From a bacterium (GTDB lineage: Bacteria; Vulcanimicrobiota; Vulcanimicrobiia; Vulcanimicrobiales; Vulcanimicrobiaceae), in NCBI GenBank assembly GCA_021778415.1, contig JAJYCL010000025.1, positions 1 to 43,449 of the forward strand: DNA of 43,449 nucleotides, written 5' to 3'. The notes under the pieces are model-generated. The model did not search any database and was not told the origin of the DNA. It was given only the letters and a program-made list of their open reading frames with translations. A program made the translations under genes and the position numbers. Positions 31,314 to 38,818 of the stretch are shown here, piece by piece. Each line of letters starts with the position of its first letter. The first letter of the stretch is position 1.

Positions 31314-34298
31314 GAGTTTTGCCGATGCTGCGTGGAGTATGGCATCGAGTCGTTGAAGCGTTGATTGCATCGTGGCCGTTGGAGCTGCGTCTGCCGATTG
31401 CGCATCGGCATAGAGCAATGCATACTCGCCTCGCAGAAAACGCAGCGATTGCACATCGTGCGATGCGACGCCGACGGAGTTCGATGGATCGACTTTCGGT
31501 GCTTGCCCGAGGATTTCGACGCGTAGACGCATCGCATTCATCGGGGAAGTTCCGGGTCGTTTGAGCAGTGCTTGCGCACGCGTTTGTAACGTGGCAATTT
31601 CCGAGAATCGTTGCTCCACTGCCATCGAGAATGCGTATTGCTTGGCGAGAGAGCCGCGTGGCACCGTCAAGCGCGGATCGCGTGCGATGCGGAAGTTTTG
31701 CGATTGTGAGTGCCCATCGACCGTGAGCGTTACGCGATAGGTGCCCGGTGGAACCAGCGGTCCGCGAGCGTTCTTATCGTGAAATCCCCAGATGAACCGA
31801 TGCGCCCCGAGTGCAGCCGACGGCGGGAGAATCGGGGTGAGCCAATACGCCGGGATATCAACCGTCTGCGGATCGGTGATAATCGGTTTGTCCGATGAAC
31901 TCCAGCGACGAAGAACACGGCCGGCCGCGTTGCGCACCGTCAGAGTGAGCGGCGTCGTTGCCGCTTCATGCAAGACGTAATCGAAGGAGACGCCGACGGA
32001 TGGATTGTTCATTTGCGGCTCATCCGCCGGAATCGGCGTGCCTTCATCGTTGCCGGGGCGAAGTCGGAACGTTAATGTCGGTGCAAAGAGATACGCGTTT
32101 GCCGTGAGCGCAGTCCCATGCATTTGCCGCAATAGGCTCGCGCCGTTGTCGAGAATCCAAATACCACGGCCGAATGTTCCGGCGATGAGATCGTTGCCAT
32201 GCACTAAGACATCGCGAACCGATGTCGTCGGAAGATTCAAGCGCAGCGATTGCCACGATGCGCCGTCGTTAAACGAGACGCTGATGCCGCGTTCCGTTCC
32301 GGCGTACAGTAAGCCGGGACGTTGCGTATCTTCGGTGATCGCATTGAGAAAATGTTTGCTTGGGATGCCGTTTGCGATCATCGTCCAGTGCGCACCGTAA
32401 TCCGACGTTTTATAGAGATACGGGGCCATGTCGTTCAGGCGATGGCGATCGACCGCCGCATACGCGGTTCCGGCAGAAAAATGCGAGGCGGCAATTTCCG
32501 TGACTTTACTCCACGGCGTGAGCGCGGGAGGCGTCACGTTTTTCCAGTGTGCGCCCGAATCGCGGGTTACCCAAAGATAGCCATCGTCGGTGCCGGCCCA
32601 GAGCAGATGCGAATTGATCGGCGATGGTGCGAGCGAATAGACCACACCGCGTCGCGGCGTACCCGGGCGCGTCAGATCGGGGCTGATGATCGTCCAATTC
32701 CGACCGCCGTTGTGCGTGACAAAGATGTTTTGATGCGCAAAGTAGAGCGCATGCGGATCGAGTGGTGAGAAGACTAAGGGTTCGGTCCACGTTGACCGCC
32801 ATATCGTTTTCGGATGGTTGAGGACGGGATCGAGATTGCGCTCCCATCCGGTTTTGAGCCGTTCGAGCGTGACGGTATCGCCGACATCGCCGAGCGATGC
32901 ACCGTAGACGTATCCCGGATGCAGCGGATCCGGTGCCAGATAGCCATTTTCTCCGCCGACATCGATAGGCTTCCAATCGCGAAATGAGATGTGCGCGTAT
33001 TTACTCGCAGAAGGAACATCGATCGCACCGGAATCTTGCTGCGAGCCGTAGATGTGATACGGAAAGCGATTGTCTGCGGCAATATGATAGAGCTGTGCCG
33101 TCGGTTGGTTATACCATGAGCTCCATGTCTTTGCGCCGTCAAGTGAAATCACGGTGCCTTGATCGCTGCCGAGAATGAGATGCGCGGTATTGTTCGGATC
33201 GATCCAGAGCGCATGATAATCGTCGCCACCGGGCGCGCCTTTGATCGCCGACCACGAGCGTCCGCCATCGGTGCTGCGATACGTCGACGTATCCATCACA
33301 TAGACGACATCGGGATTTTTCGGATCGGCGACAATTTCACCGAAGTACCAGCCGCGTTCCCAAATGCGAACTTGCGCAAGTCCGCCGGCCATAAAATGCC
33401 AGGTTGCGCCGGCATCGTCGCTGCGATAGACGCCGCCTTTGCTTGCCGTCTTGGCATCGATGCGCGCATAGATGCGCTGCGGATTCGAGGGTGAGACGCT
33501 CACGCCGATACGTCCAACATGCGCTGGTAAGCCATTGGTGAGTTGCGTCCACGTTGCTCCGCCGTCGGTGGATTTGTAGAGTCCGCTACCTGGGCCGCTT
33601 TTCGGCGGATAGGTATTCCACGGTGGGCGAACAGCTTGCCAGAGTGCGGCATAAACGATCGACGGATTGCTAGGATCGATGCTGACATCGATAGCGCCGG
33701 TGAGATCGTTGTGGTACAACACGCGCGTCCACGTTTTCCCGCCATCGACAGTTTTAAAGAGTCCGCGTTGTGTGGATGCTGCGTACGGCTTACCGAGGAC
33801 TGCAGCGTAGGCAACGTTTGCATTGCGTGGGTCGACGACGATGCGCCCAATGGCTTGCGTATGCGTTAATCCCGCACGCTGCCAATGTGCGCCGCCGTCG
33901 TTGGAGCGATACATGCCATCGCCCATGCCCAGACTGCTGCGCATATCCGCTTCGCCGCTACCGACGTAGACCACGTTGGAATCGCTCGGAGCGACGGCAA
34001 TTGCACCGATCGATCCGATATGTACGGCATCGAAGATCGGGTCCCACGTTCGTCCGGCGTTATTGGTTTCCCAAACCCCGCCGTCGACGGCACCAAAATA
34101 GAATCGGTTCGGATGCCCGATGACGCCGGTGACGGCAATTTCGCGGCCCGCTCGCGTTGGGCCGACGAGTCGCCAGCTGAGGCCCGCAAGATCACCGGCG
34201 GTGACGGTCGGAACTGCCGCACGCGCGTTGGCAGAGAGCGTTACCGCAAACGAGGCTCCGAGGCAGAGCGTAAGGACGAACGATACGAAACGTTGCAT
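31290..34298 (-). CDS. Exported BNR/Sortilin-type beta-propeller protein
   Basis: A 1002-residue exported protein. The ATG at 34298 gives a clean signal peptide (core FVSFVLTLCLGASFAVTLSA, cleavage near ARA); the frame is open further but shows low-complexity antisense sequence of the glycine-rich gene next to it. About eleven BNR/Asp-box repeats are visible (S-x-D-x-G-x-T-W type: SNDGGAHW, TVDGGKTW, STDGGATW, SDDAGATW, STDGGRSW, SLDGAKTW, THNGGRNW, TRDSGAHW, TSDYGAHW and others), forming one or two propellers through about residue 780, then a beta-sandwich region with PPGTYRVTLTVDG and a helical C-terminus. Such proteins resemble Vps10/xyloglucanase-like propellers; no catalytic residues identified. 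Confidence 0.9.
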   Translation of the reverse strand: MQRFVSFVLTLCLGASFAVTLSANARAAVPTVTAGDLAGLSWRLVGPTRAGREIAVTGVIGHPNRFYFGAVDGGVWETNNAGRTWDPIFDAVHIGSIGAIAVAPSDSNVVYVGSGEADMRSSLGMGDGMYRSNDGGAHWQRAGLTHTQAIGRIVVDPRNANVAYAAVLGKPYAASTQRGLFKTVDGGKTWTRVLYHNDLTGAIDVSIDPSNPSIVYAALWQAVRPPWNTYPPKSGPGSGLYKSTDGGATWTQLTNGLPAHVGRIGVSVSPSNPQRIYARIDAKTASKGGVYRSDDAGATWHFMAGGLAQVRIWERGWYFGEIVADPKNPDVVYVMDTSTYRSTDGGRSWSAIKGAPGGDDYHALWIDPNNTAHLILGSDQGTVISLDGAKTWSSWYNQPTAQLYHIAADNRFPYHIYGSQQDSGAIDVPSASKYAHISFRDWKPIDVGGENGYLAPDPLHPGYVYGASLGDVGDTVTLERLKTGWERNLDPVLNHPKTIWRSTWTEPLVFSPLDPHALYFAHQNIFVTHNGGRNWTIISPDLTRPGTPRRGVVYSLAPSPINSHLLWAGTDDGYLWVTRDSGAHWKNVTPPALTPWSKVTEIAASHFSAGTAYAAVDRHRLNDMAPYLYKTSDYGAHWTMIANGIPSKHFLNAITEDTQRPGLLYAGTERGISVSFNDGASWQSLRLNLPTTSVRDVLVHGNDLIAGTFGRGIWILDNGASLLRQMHGTALTANAYLFAPTLTFRLRPGNDEGTPIPADEPQMNNPSVGVSFDYVLHEAATTPLTLTVRNAAGRVLRRWSSSDKPIITDPQTVDIPAYWLTPILPPSAALGAHRFIWGFHDKNARGPLVPPGTYRVTLTVDGHSQSQNFRIARDPRLTVPRGSLAKQYAFSMAVEQRFSEIATLQTRAQALLKRPGTSPMNAMRLRVEILGQAPKVDPSNSVGVASHDVQSLRFLRGEYALLYADAQSADAAPTATMQSTLQRLDAILHAASAKLTILERMR

Positions 34299-34341
34299 CC
34301 GAGGCTCGTTTGCCCTTATATCTGCGAACCCTCGTGCTCGC

Positions 34342-35337
34342 TTACCAGCCGCCTCCGCCGTCGCCGCCGCCGAAATCACCGCCGCCGCCGGAATCACCGA
34401 AGCCGCCGCCACCCCAATCGCCGCCGGCGGAACCCGAAAGATCGGATTGCCCGGCATCGCCACCCCAACCGCCGCCATCGTTGCCACCCATTTGGGATGC
34501 GTCGACCGGGCCGCCCATCATGTCGTTGCCGCCCATCATGCCTCCGCGGTTGCCGAAGAGTTCATTGCCGATAAATGCGCCGCCCATGCCACCGAGGAGG
34601 CCGGACCAAAAACTTCCGCCGCCGCCGCCGTAGCCGCCCATGGGGCCGCCCATCATTGGGCCGCCACCCATCGGATTCATCGGCGCGCCGCCGCCCATCA
34701 TGCGCCCGGCAGCACCAAAAATCGCGCGGAAAATCGCGCGGATAACGAGATACGCGATAAAGAGAATCGCGACGATCCAAATCCATCCCGGCATATGAAA
34801 ACCTCCTGACGTCACGTTGGAAACCGATGCTCCGTTCGCGTAGCGCGGTACCGTCGCAACGCCACCGTGGAGCGATCCGAGATGCGAACGGTAGACGCTA
34901 AGAATGGCGTTGACCGCGCCGGTGATCCCACCATCGAAATCGCCGGCCTTAAACGAACTTTGCATCGTGGTTTGAATGTCGGCGATGCTCGCCTGCGAAA
35001 ACCATCCCGATGAGATTTCGGTGCGGCCGGGCAAAATAATATCGCGACGATCATTCTTTGCAACGAGAATGAGAAAACCGTTCACGGCGCGTTGCGCATA
35101 CATCGCTTGCGCCGCTTGCGCAATCGGTGTGCCATTCGTGGTTGGTACCGTCACCACAAGAATTTGCTTGTGTGTTTGCGCAGTAAACGATGCAAGTTTT
35201 GCATCGATTTGCGATGCCACGGTGGGCGTCAGCATCGACGCGCCATCATCGACCCAGGTGCCGGCAAGGGCCGGAAGGGCAACGAACGCGTAGGTTAATG
35301 CCGCGGCAAGCGCCAGGGCGCGGGAAATCCGGTTCAT
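34342..35337 (-). CDS. TPM-domain protein (YgcG type) with glycine-rich tail
   Basis: A 331-residue exported protein. A signal peptide (about 1-25) precedes a TPM domain (PF04536, about 26-150, with WVDDGASMLTPTVASQID and ILVVTVPTTNGTPIAQAA), a membrane segment (about 176-197, IWIVAILFIAYLVIRAIF) and a long tail of Gly, Met, Pro and Asp (about 205-331) ending in glycine-rich repeats and W. The ATG at 35337 has GAGAGGAA 6 bases upstream; the extension to 35370 is not needed. TPM proteins of this shape occur in many bacteria; membrane-protein quality control or photosystem repair roles are known for relatives only. Confidence 0.9.
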   Translation of the reverse strand: MNRISRALALAAALTYAFVALPALAGTWVDDGASMLTPTVASQIDAKLASFTAQTHKQILVVTVPTTNGTPIAQAAQAMYAQRAVNGFLILVAKNDRRDIILPGRTEISSGWFSQASIADIQTTMQSSFKAGDFDGGITGAVNAILSVYRSHLGSLHGGVATVPRYANGASVSNVTSGGFHMPGWIWIVAILFIAYLVIRAIFRAIFGAAGRMMGGGAPMNPMGGGPMMGGPMGGYGGGGGSFWSGLLGGMGGAFIGNELFGNRGGMMGGNDMMGGPVDASQMGGNDGGGWGGDAGQSDLSGSAGGDWGGGGFGDSGGGGDFGGGDGGGGW

Positions 35338-35390
35338 AGTGGTTCCTCTCACCATGCGTAGTACCATCAAAGAGGCGAAGAGTTTCTTGT

Positions 35391-35591
35391 CTAGCGGTGT
35401 TCGACCGCAACCATGCGATCTTCCACGTTCTCCAAGCGCGTCTCAATTCGACCGAGGCGTCGCTCTATATTGTCGAATCGCTTATCGTGCTCATCGAATC
35501 GCCGATCATGCTTATCGAAGCGCAGCATCACCTCATCGCGAAAGTCGATGAGGGCGTCGAGAATGTCCCGAGGCGAAGGTTCATGTTCCAT
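35391..35591 (-). CDS. Small coiled-coil protein with seven-residue repeats
   Basis: A 66-residue, highly charged protein. From residue about 24 it repeats a seven-residue unit (RFDKHDR, RFDEHDK, RFDNIER, RLGRIET, RLENVED), an ideal heptad pattern for a coiled coil. The N-terminal part SPRDILDALIDFRDEVML suits a helical lead-in. Many bacteria carry similar small proteins; no function is known. It is the last gene before a gap of about 70 bases to the small membrane-protein gene on the same strand. Confidence 0.65.
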   Translation of the reverse strand: MEHEPSPRDILDALIDFRDEVMLRFDKHDRRFDEHDKRFDNIERRLGRIETRLENVEDRMVAVEHR

Positions 35592-35661
35592 GATGCTGAG
35601 TATCGCCTACGCTCTTTACAGGAAGCTTTCCTCGGCGTTGCCGGACGATGAACTCACCGCT

Positions 35662-35817
35662 TTAGCGGCTGGCCAGAGACTGGGCGAGCAGGCCGATTCC
35701 GCCAACGACGGAGAGCGCAAAGACGCCCAAGAAAATCCATACGCCTGCTTTGAGCAGGGCTTGGCGGCGCGTGCGTTTTGATTTCGTTTCGTGACGGATG
35801 CGTGCGGTGGTACTCAC
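35662..35817 (-). CDS. Small single-pass membrane protein downstream of rsfS
   Basis: A 51-residue reading frame, GTG 35817 to TAA 35662. A basic N-terminus (HETKSKRTRRQALLK) precedes one membrane helix (AGVWIFLGVFALSVVGGIGLL, about residues 25-45). The GTG directly follows the rsfS TAA with no gap, so translation is probably coupled. Function unknown; the arrangement suggests an inner-membrane protein with its basic end in the cytoplasm. Confidence 0.65.
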   Translation of the reverse strand: MSTTARIRHETKSKRTRRQALLKAGVWIFLGVFALSVVGGIGLLAQSLASR

Positions 35818-36156
35818 TTACTGGGTATCTTTCGTCGACGGGGTGAGCGTCCAGAGGCGCTCAAGGTTGTAAAATTCGCGCTCGTCCGGCGTGAAGACAT
35901 GGACGACGATCGAGCCGAGATCGAGGAGGATCCATCCACCGTCGCTGTAGCCTTCGGTTCGCGCGACGCGATTGCCCGATTCCTTGACCTTCTCGGCAAT
36001 GGCGTCGGCGATGGCTCGCGTCTGAATTTTCGATCGTCCGGTTACCAGGACGAACGTATCGCCCAGAATCGTGCGGCCGGCAACATCGATTTCTTCGTAC
36101 GATTCGCCTTTTTTGTCGAGTGCGGCGTCGCGCACGATCTCAAGTAGGGTGGACAG
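35818..36156 (-). CDS. rsfS: Ribosomal silencing factor RsfS
   Basis: Iojap/RsfS-family protein binding uL14 on the 50S subunit to block subunit joining when growth slows. Family blocks: DVAGRTILGDTFVLVTGRS (about 24-42), ARTEGYSDGGWILLDLGSIV (about 66-85) and VHVFTPDEREFYNLERLW. I extend it to CTG 36156: GGAGG (36163-36167) lies 6 bases before this CTG, and the added LSTLLEIV matches the usual N-terminal helix, whereas the GTG at 36135 is 27 bases from that site. It is 112 residues with the CTG start, 105 from GTG. Next gene follows without a gap. Confidence 0.9.
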   Translation of the reverse strand: MSTLLEIVRDAALDKKGESYEEIDVAGRTILGDTFVLVTGRSKIQTRAIADAIAEKVKESGNRVARTEGYSDGGWILLDLGSIVVHVFTPDEREFYNLERLWTLTPSTKDTQ

Positions 36157-36214
36157 GGGATACCTCCGGAAACGAGCGGGATGACGTCGGCCTCTTTCGC
36201 CGTCGCAGTGGGCT

Positions 36215-36796
36215 TTACCCTAATATTGGCCGAGCCTGGTCTTTTAGGGCCGCGATTGCTTCGAGCGTCGGGGGCGCAACCGTCACCTCCATCCGGCGGC
36301 AGTAGTCGACCGAGCCCACGAGCACCTCATGGTAGGCTTCTTCGAGGCTGGAAAATGCGAGCGCTTCGAGACGCTCCCGGCCTTCGTAGGAACGGCCGGG
36401 CTCCAGGGCATCGGCGAGGTAGAGGATGATATCGAGACGCGACATGTGCCTATCAGCCGTCGTGTGTTTGGCGATTGCGCTCAAAATCGACGCGTCGGTG
36501 ATGCCATATCGTTCGCGGGCCAAGTATGCGCCAAGTCGTGCGTGCAGAAGGATCGGACTGGCTGCTTCATACTCGGCGATCGGCATCGAACGCGCGCGAC
36601 ATTCTGCCAACAACCGCTCGCCTGAATAGAGGCGTGCAAGATCGTGGAGCATTCCGGCTAGGCGTGCGTGTGCGGTAGATTCACCGTGTCGTAATGCGAG
36701 TCGATCGGCCAGCCGTGCGACGCGCACGCAATGCGCGTAACGGTGCGTTTGCCCGAGATCGGCTCGAACATTCGAGCAGAGTTGCGCGAACGTCAC
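36215..36796 (-). CDS. yqeK: HD-domain phosphohydrolase YqeK (Ap4A hydrolase type)
   Basis: HD-superfamily hydrolase of 193 residues, family of symmetrical bis(5'-nucleosyl)-tetraphosphatases. HRYAHCVRVARLADRLALRH (about 17-36), GMLHDLARLY with the HD pair (about 48-57), HARLGAYLARERYG and HTTADRHMSRLDIILYLADALEPGR (about 110-134) supply the metal ligands. I chose GTG 36796: it overlaps the rimI stop (GTGA), whereas ATG 36865 would lie deep within rimI. It normally pairs with rsfS as here. Confidence 0.9.
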   Translation of the reverse strand: MTFAQLCSNVRADLGQTHRYAHCVRVARLADRLALRHGESTAHARLAGMLHDLARLYSGERLLAECRARSMPIAEYEAASPILLHARLGAYLARERYGITDASILSAIAKHTTADRHMSRLDIILYLADALEPGRSYEGRERLEALAFSSLEEAYHEVLVGSVDYCRRMEVTVAPPTLEAIAALKDQARPILG

Positions 36797-37287
36797 GCCA
36801 CGAGTTGCGCGCGAAGAGCCTGCAAGCGATTTCGGTAGAGTTCGCTTTTGAGATTTCCGGCCCACATGACTAAGGCGTTTTCATTGTTATCGCTATAATA
36901 TTGTTTGCGAACGGCGACGGTCGTAAACCCATATTTTCGATAGAGTTGTTGCGCGGAAATGTTTCCTTCCCGCACTTCGAGCGTAAGCCACGCACCACCG
37001 CGCGTGATTGCCTCATCGATCAGCGTCAGCAATATACGTTCGCCATAACCTTTTCCGCGATACTCGGGAAGAACGGCGATCGTCGTGACGTGCGCATCTT
37101 CCATGATGACCCAGCATCCGCCGTAGCCGATGATCTCGTCATCGATTTTTGCAATAAAATAATGGGCGAGTTTATTTGTTTGTAGCTCATTAAAGAACGC
37201 GTCCGATGGCCACGTCGTTGGAAAGGATTGCGCTTCGATCCGCATCACGTCTTTGATGTGGGCCATCGTCATCGGCTCGATCTGCAT
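36793..37287 (-). CDS. rimI: Ribosomal protein alanine N-acetyltransferase RimI-like
   Basis: GNAT-fold acetyltransferase of 164 residues. VTTIAVLPEYRGKGYGERIL is the acetyl-CoA-binding A motif (RGKGYG), ARRANGED with LEVREGNISAQQLYRKYGF (motif B) and YYSDNNENALVMW, typical of RimI. It probably acetylates the N-terminus of ribosomal protein bS18. The ATG at 37287 overlaps the tsaB stop (TAATG) and the stop overlaps yqeK (GTGA). RimI next to TsaB is a common bacterial arrangement and supports the call. Confidence 0.92.
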   Translation of the reverse strand: MQIEPMTMAHIKDVMRIEAQSFPTTWPSDAFFNELQTNKLAHYFIAKIDDEIIGYGGCWVIMEDAHVTTIAVLPEYRGKGYGERILLTLIDEAITRGGAWLTLEVREGNISAQQLYRKYGFTTVAVRKQYYSDNNENALVMWAGNLKSELYRNRLQALRAQLVA

Positions 37288-37937
37288 TATCGTGCGTCCG
37301 GGAGTTTTGCCGCCGGGGCTTCGCCATAATCGGCCCGTAGCGCGTGCGGGGATGCCGGCGCATCGGCCGTGAGGGCGAGATACGTTGCAGCCGTTGCGGC
37401 GTGGGTGAAGCGAGAGGCCGTAGGGTTCACGAGGATGCCGCGTTCGGCGCAGGCGCGTTGCACGTCCTTCGACGCACCGAGAATCGGGAGCGAGGTTGGT
37501 GCGCACTCAAGGACGGTGGCCAGAACGTCCGGGATCGGCCCCGAAGCTCGTTGCTCTCCGCCCGCACCGCGATACCGGGCGCTGATAATTCCCGTCCGGC
37601 CGGAGACGACGGTGAGCACGTCCGGGAGGGTCAGTCCCGCCTCTAAAAGATCGTAGGACGAGAAGCCGACGAGATCGACGCCCCAGCCGAAAGCAAGTGC
37701 CTTCGCGTAGGCAACGGCGATACGTAACCCGGTGAATCCCCCCGGCCCGATGCCGATCGCGATGCGATCGAGCGCGGCGCCGGAAATCTCGGCGTCGGCG
37801 AGACAGCGGGCGATGGCGGAGAGGCCGTCTTCCAAGCCGCGCTTGGCTTCGACGGTGACGGTCGCGAGCACGGCATCACCGTCGCGGACCGCCGCAGTAA
37901 ACGCCCCAAGCGCGCCGTCGATTCCGAGAATCCTCAT
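37287..37937 (-). CDS. tsaB: tRNA threonylcarbamoyladenosine biosynthesis protein TsaB
   Basis: Partner of TsaD in t6A37 tRNA modification. The 216-residue ASKHA-fold protein opens with MRILGIDGALGAFTAAV and has the hallmark IGIGPGGFTGLRIAVAYAKA (about 61-80). Length is normal for TsaB. It overlaps both neighbours: ATGA with tsaE and TAATG with rimI. TsaB and TsaE in one operon are consistent with a joint role; tsaD and tsaC are not in the window. Confidence 0.95.
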   Translation of the reverse strand: MRILGIDGALGAFTAAVRDGDAVLATVTVEAKRGLEDGLSAIARCLADAEISGAALDRIAIGIGPGGFTGLRIAVAYAKALAFGWGVDLVGFSSYDLLEAGLTLPDVLTVVSGRTGIISARYRGAGGEQRASGPIPDVLATVLECAPTSLPILGASKDVQRACAERGILVNPTASRFTHAATAATYLALTADAPASPHALRADYGEAPAAKLPDAR

Positions 37938-38380
37938 CGTGGCGGCCAGATGGTGACGTGTCGGGTATCATCGCCGGCGCCACGGATGGCGATGGCCCAG
38001 CGCCGCATCGGAAGCAGGGCGGGCGCATGCTCCCACCACTCGACCATCGTGATGGACTCGTCGTTGAAGGCGTCCTCCAGGCCGAGTTCGGGAAGCTCCT
38101 CGGGCGTTGTGAGCCGGTAAAGATCGAGGTGCTCGATCGGGGGTACACCCGGATAGGTATGCCGGAAGGTGAACGTTGGGCTCGTTGTCGGGTCGTCGCC
38201 GTGGAGCGCCGTGACGACCGCCCGCACGAAGGTCGTTTTCCCGGCGCCCAAATCCCCCGAGAGGGCGACGCAATCCCCCGGCTTCAGATGCGAGGCGACG
38301 TGGTGGGCGAGATCGACGAGGCTCGTCGGCGTGGGGCAAGTAGCCTGGGTCGGGGCGTCGAAAGAGAGCGGAATGTTCAC
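37934..38380 (-). CDS. tsaE: tRNA threonylcarbamoyladenosine biosynthesis ATPase TsaE
   Basis: P-loop ATPase stimulating TsaBD in t6A synthesis. Of 148 residues, VALSGDLGAGKTTFVRAV carries the Walker A loop (about 38-55), SPTFTFRHTYPG and HLDLYRL the switch-like blocks, and TMVEWWEHAP the conserved E-W block. The start is a GTG at 38380; the upstream in-frame extension is antisense to the 102-residue gene and rejected. First gene of the tsaE-tsaB-rimI-yqeK chain, each overlapping the next. Confidence 0.93.
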   Translation of the reverse strand: MNIPLSFDAPTQATCPTPTSLVDLAHHVASHLKPGDCVALSGDLGAGKTTFVRAVVTALHGDDPTTSPTFTFRHTYPGVPPIEHLDLYRLTTPEELPELGLEDAFNDESITMVEWWEHAPALLPMRRWAIAIRGAGDDTRHVTIWPPR

Positions 38381-38422
38381 AGTGAGAGTCGCGTCATTCG
38401 GTCGCACGGGGTCCGCCTCCTG

Positions 38423-38731
38423 ATGGACGGCGACGTGAAGTCCGGAATCGAGAGCATCTATGCTCAGGCGATCTCGGCTCTGGAGGCCGGATTCGACCGA
38501 GTTTCGGCGCGCCTGGCCGCCGGCGGCTTCGATACCGTCGCGGCCGTCGCCGAACCGCCGAACGTGACGATGAGCTACGTGGACGAAGAACAACCGACCT
38601 CACCGGCCCAACCGAGTCCGTACGGTTCAAGCGCCGTTCGCGGCCTGGGCGAGCCAGAGGGCGCGGCGACATCGGGGCGGCCGCTCGTCGATTTCTCCTG
38701 GGAAGATTCCGAGGGGACCGCGAACTTCTGA
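38423..38731 (+). CDS. Putative 102-residue protein with acidic Ser/Pro-rich tail
   Basis: Reading frame from ATG 38423 to TGA 38731 between tsaE and gyrA. Residues about 8-45 look like an amphipathic helix pair (GIESIYAQAISALEAGFDRV, then LAAGGFDTVAAVAE); the rest is disordered and rich in Ser, Pro, Gly and Glu, ending DFSWEDSEGTANF. Third-position composition looks coding on this strand while the opposite frame is unnaturally Arg-rich. No good ribosome site; an earlier in-frame start is possible. A hairpin with a T run follows (38770-38798). No family recognised. Confidence 0.5.
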   Translation: MDGDVKSGIESIYAQAISALEAGFDRVSARLAAGGFDTVAAVAEPPNVTMSYVDEEQPTSPAQPSPYGSSAVRGLGEPEGAATSGRPLVDFSWEDSEGTANF

Positions 38732-38748
38732 AATTGTCGAAAGCCTTA

Positions 38749-38766
38749 GCAGACGAATTCGTCTGC
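38749..38766. promoter_or_regulatory. 18-bp perfect palindrome upstream of gyrA
   Basis: GCAGACGAATTCGTCTGC reads identically on both strands and lies 52 bases before the gyrA start, between the 102-residue gene and the terminator-like hairpin. Size and symmetry fit a dimeric repressor operator; as RNA it would fold into a short hairpin. No known regulator assigned. Confidence 0.45.
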
Positions 38767-38769
38767 GCG

Positions 38770-38798
38770 ACGGTTGGCCCATTGGCCTGCCGTTTTTT
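38770..38798 (+). terminator. Intrinsic terminator or attenuator before gyrA
   Basis: ACGGTTGGCC and GGCCTGCCGT flank a CATT loop, with one mismatch and one G-T pair in a ten-pair stem, followed by TTTTTT (38793-38798). It matches an intrinsic terminator for plus-strand transcription. It ends about 20 bases before the gyrA GTG and just before its GGAG site, leaving no room for a separate gyrA promoter downstream, so it could act as an attenuator. Confidence 0.65.
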
Positions 38799-38818
38799 GA
38801 TGGAGTAACCACACGAGC

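Noticed and set aside
34299-34487. N-terminal extension of the BNR protein gene
   Set aside because: The added Ala/Ile-rich stretch is antisense-type low complexity of the neighbouring glycine-rich gene; the signal peptide start at 34298 is clear.
37958-38422. Upstream half of a long plus-strand frame running into the 102-residue gene
   Set aside because: Antisense to tsaE and unnaturally Arg/Gly-rich; only the part from 38423 has coding-like features.
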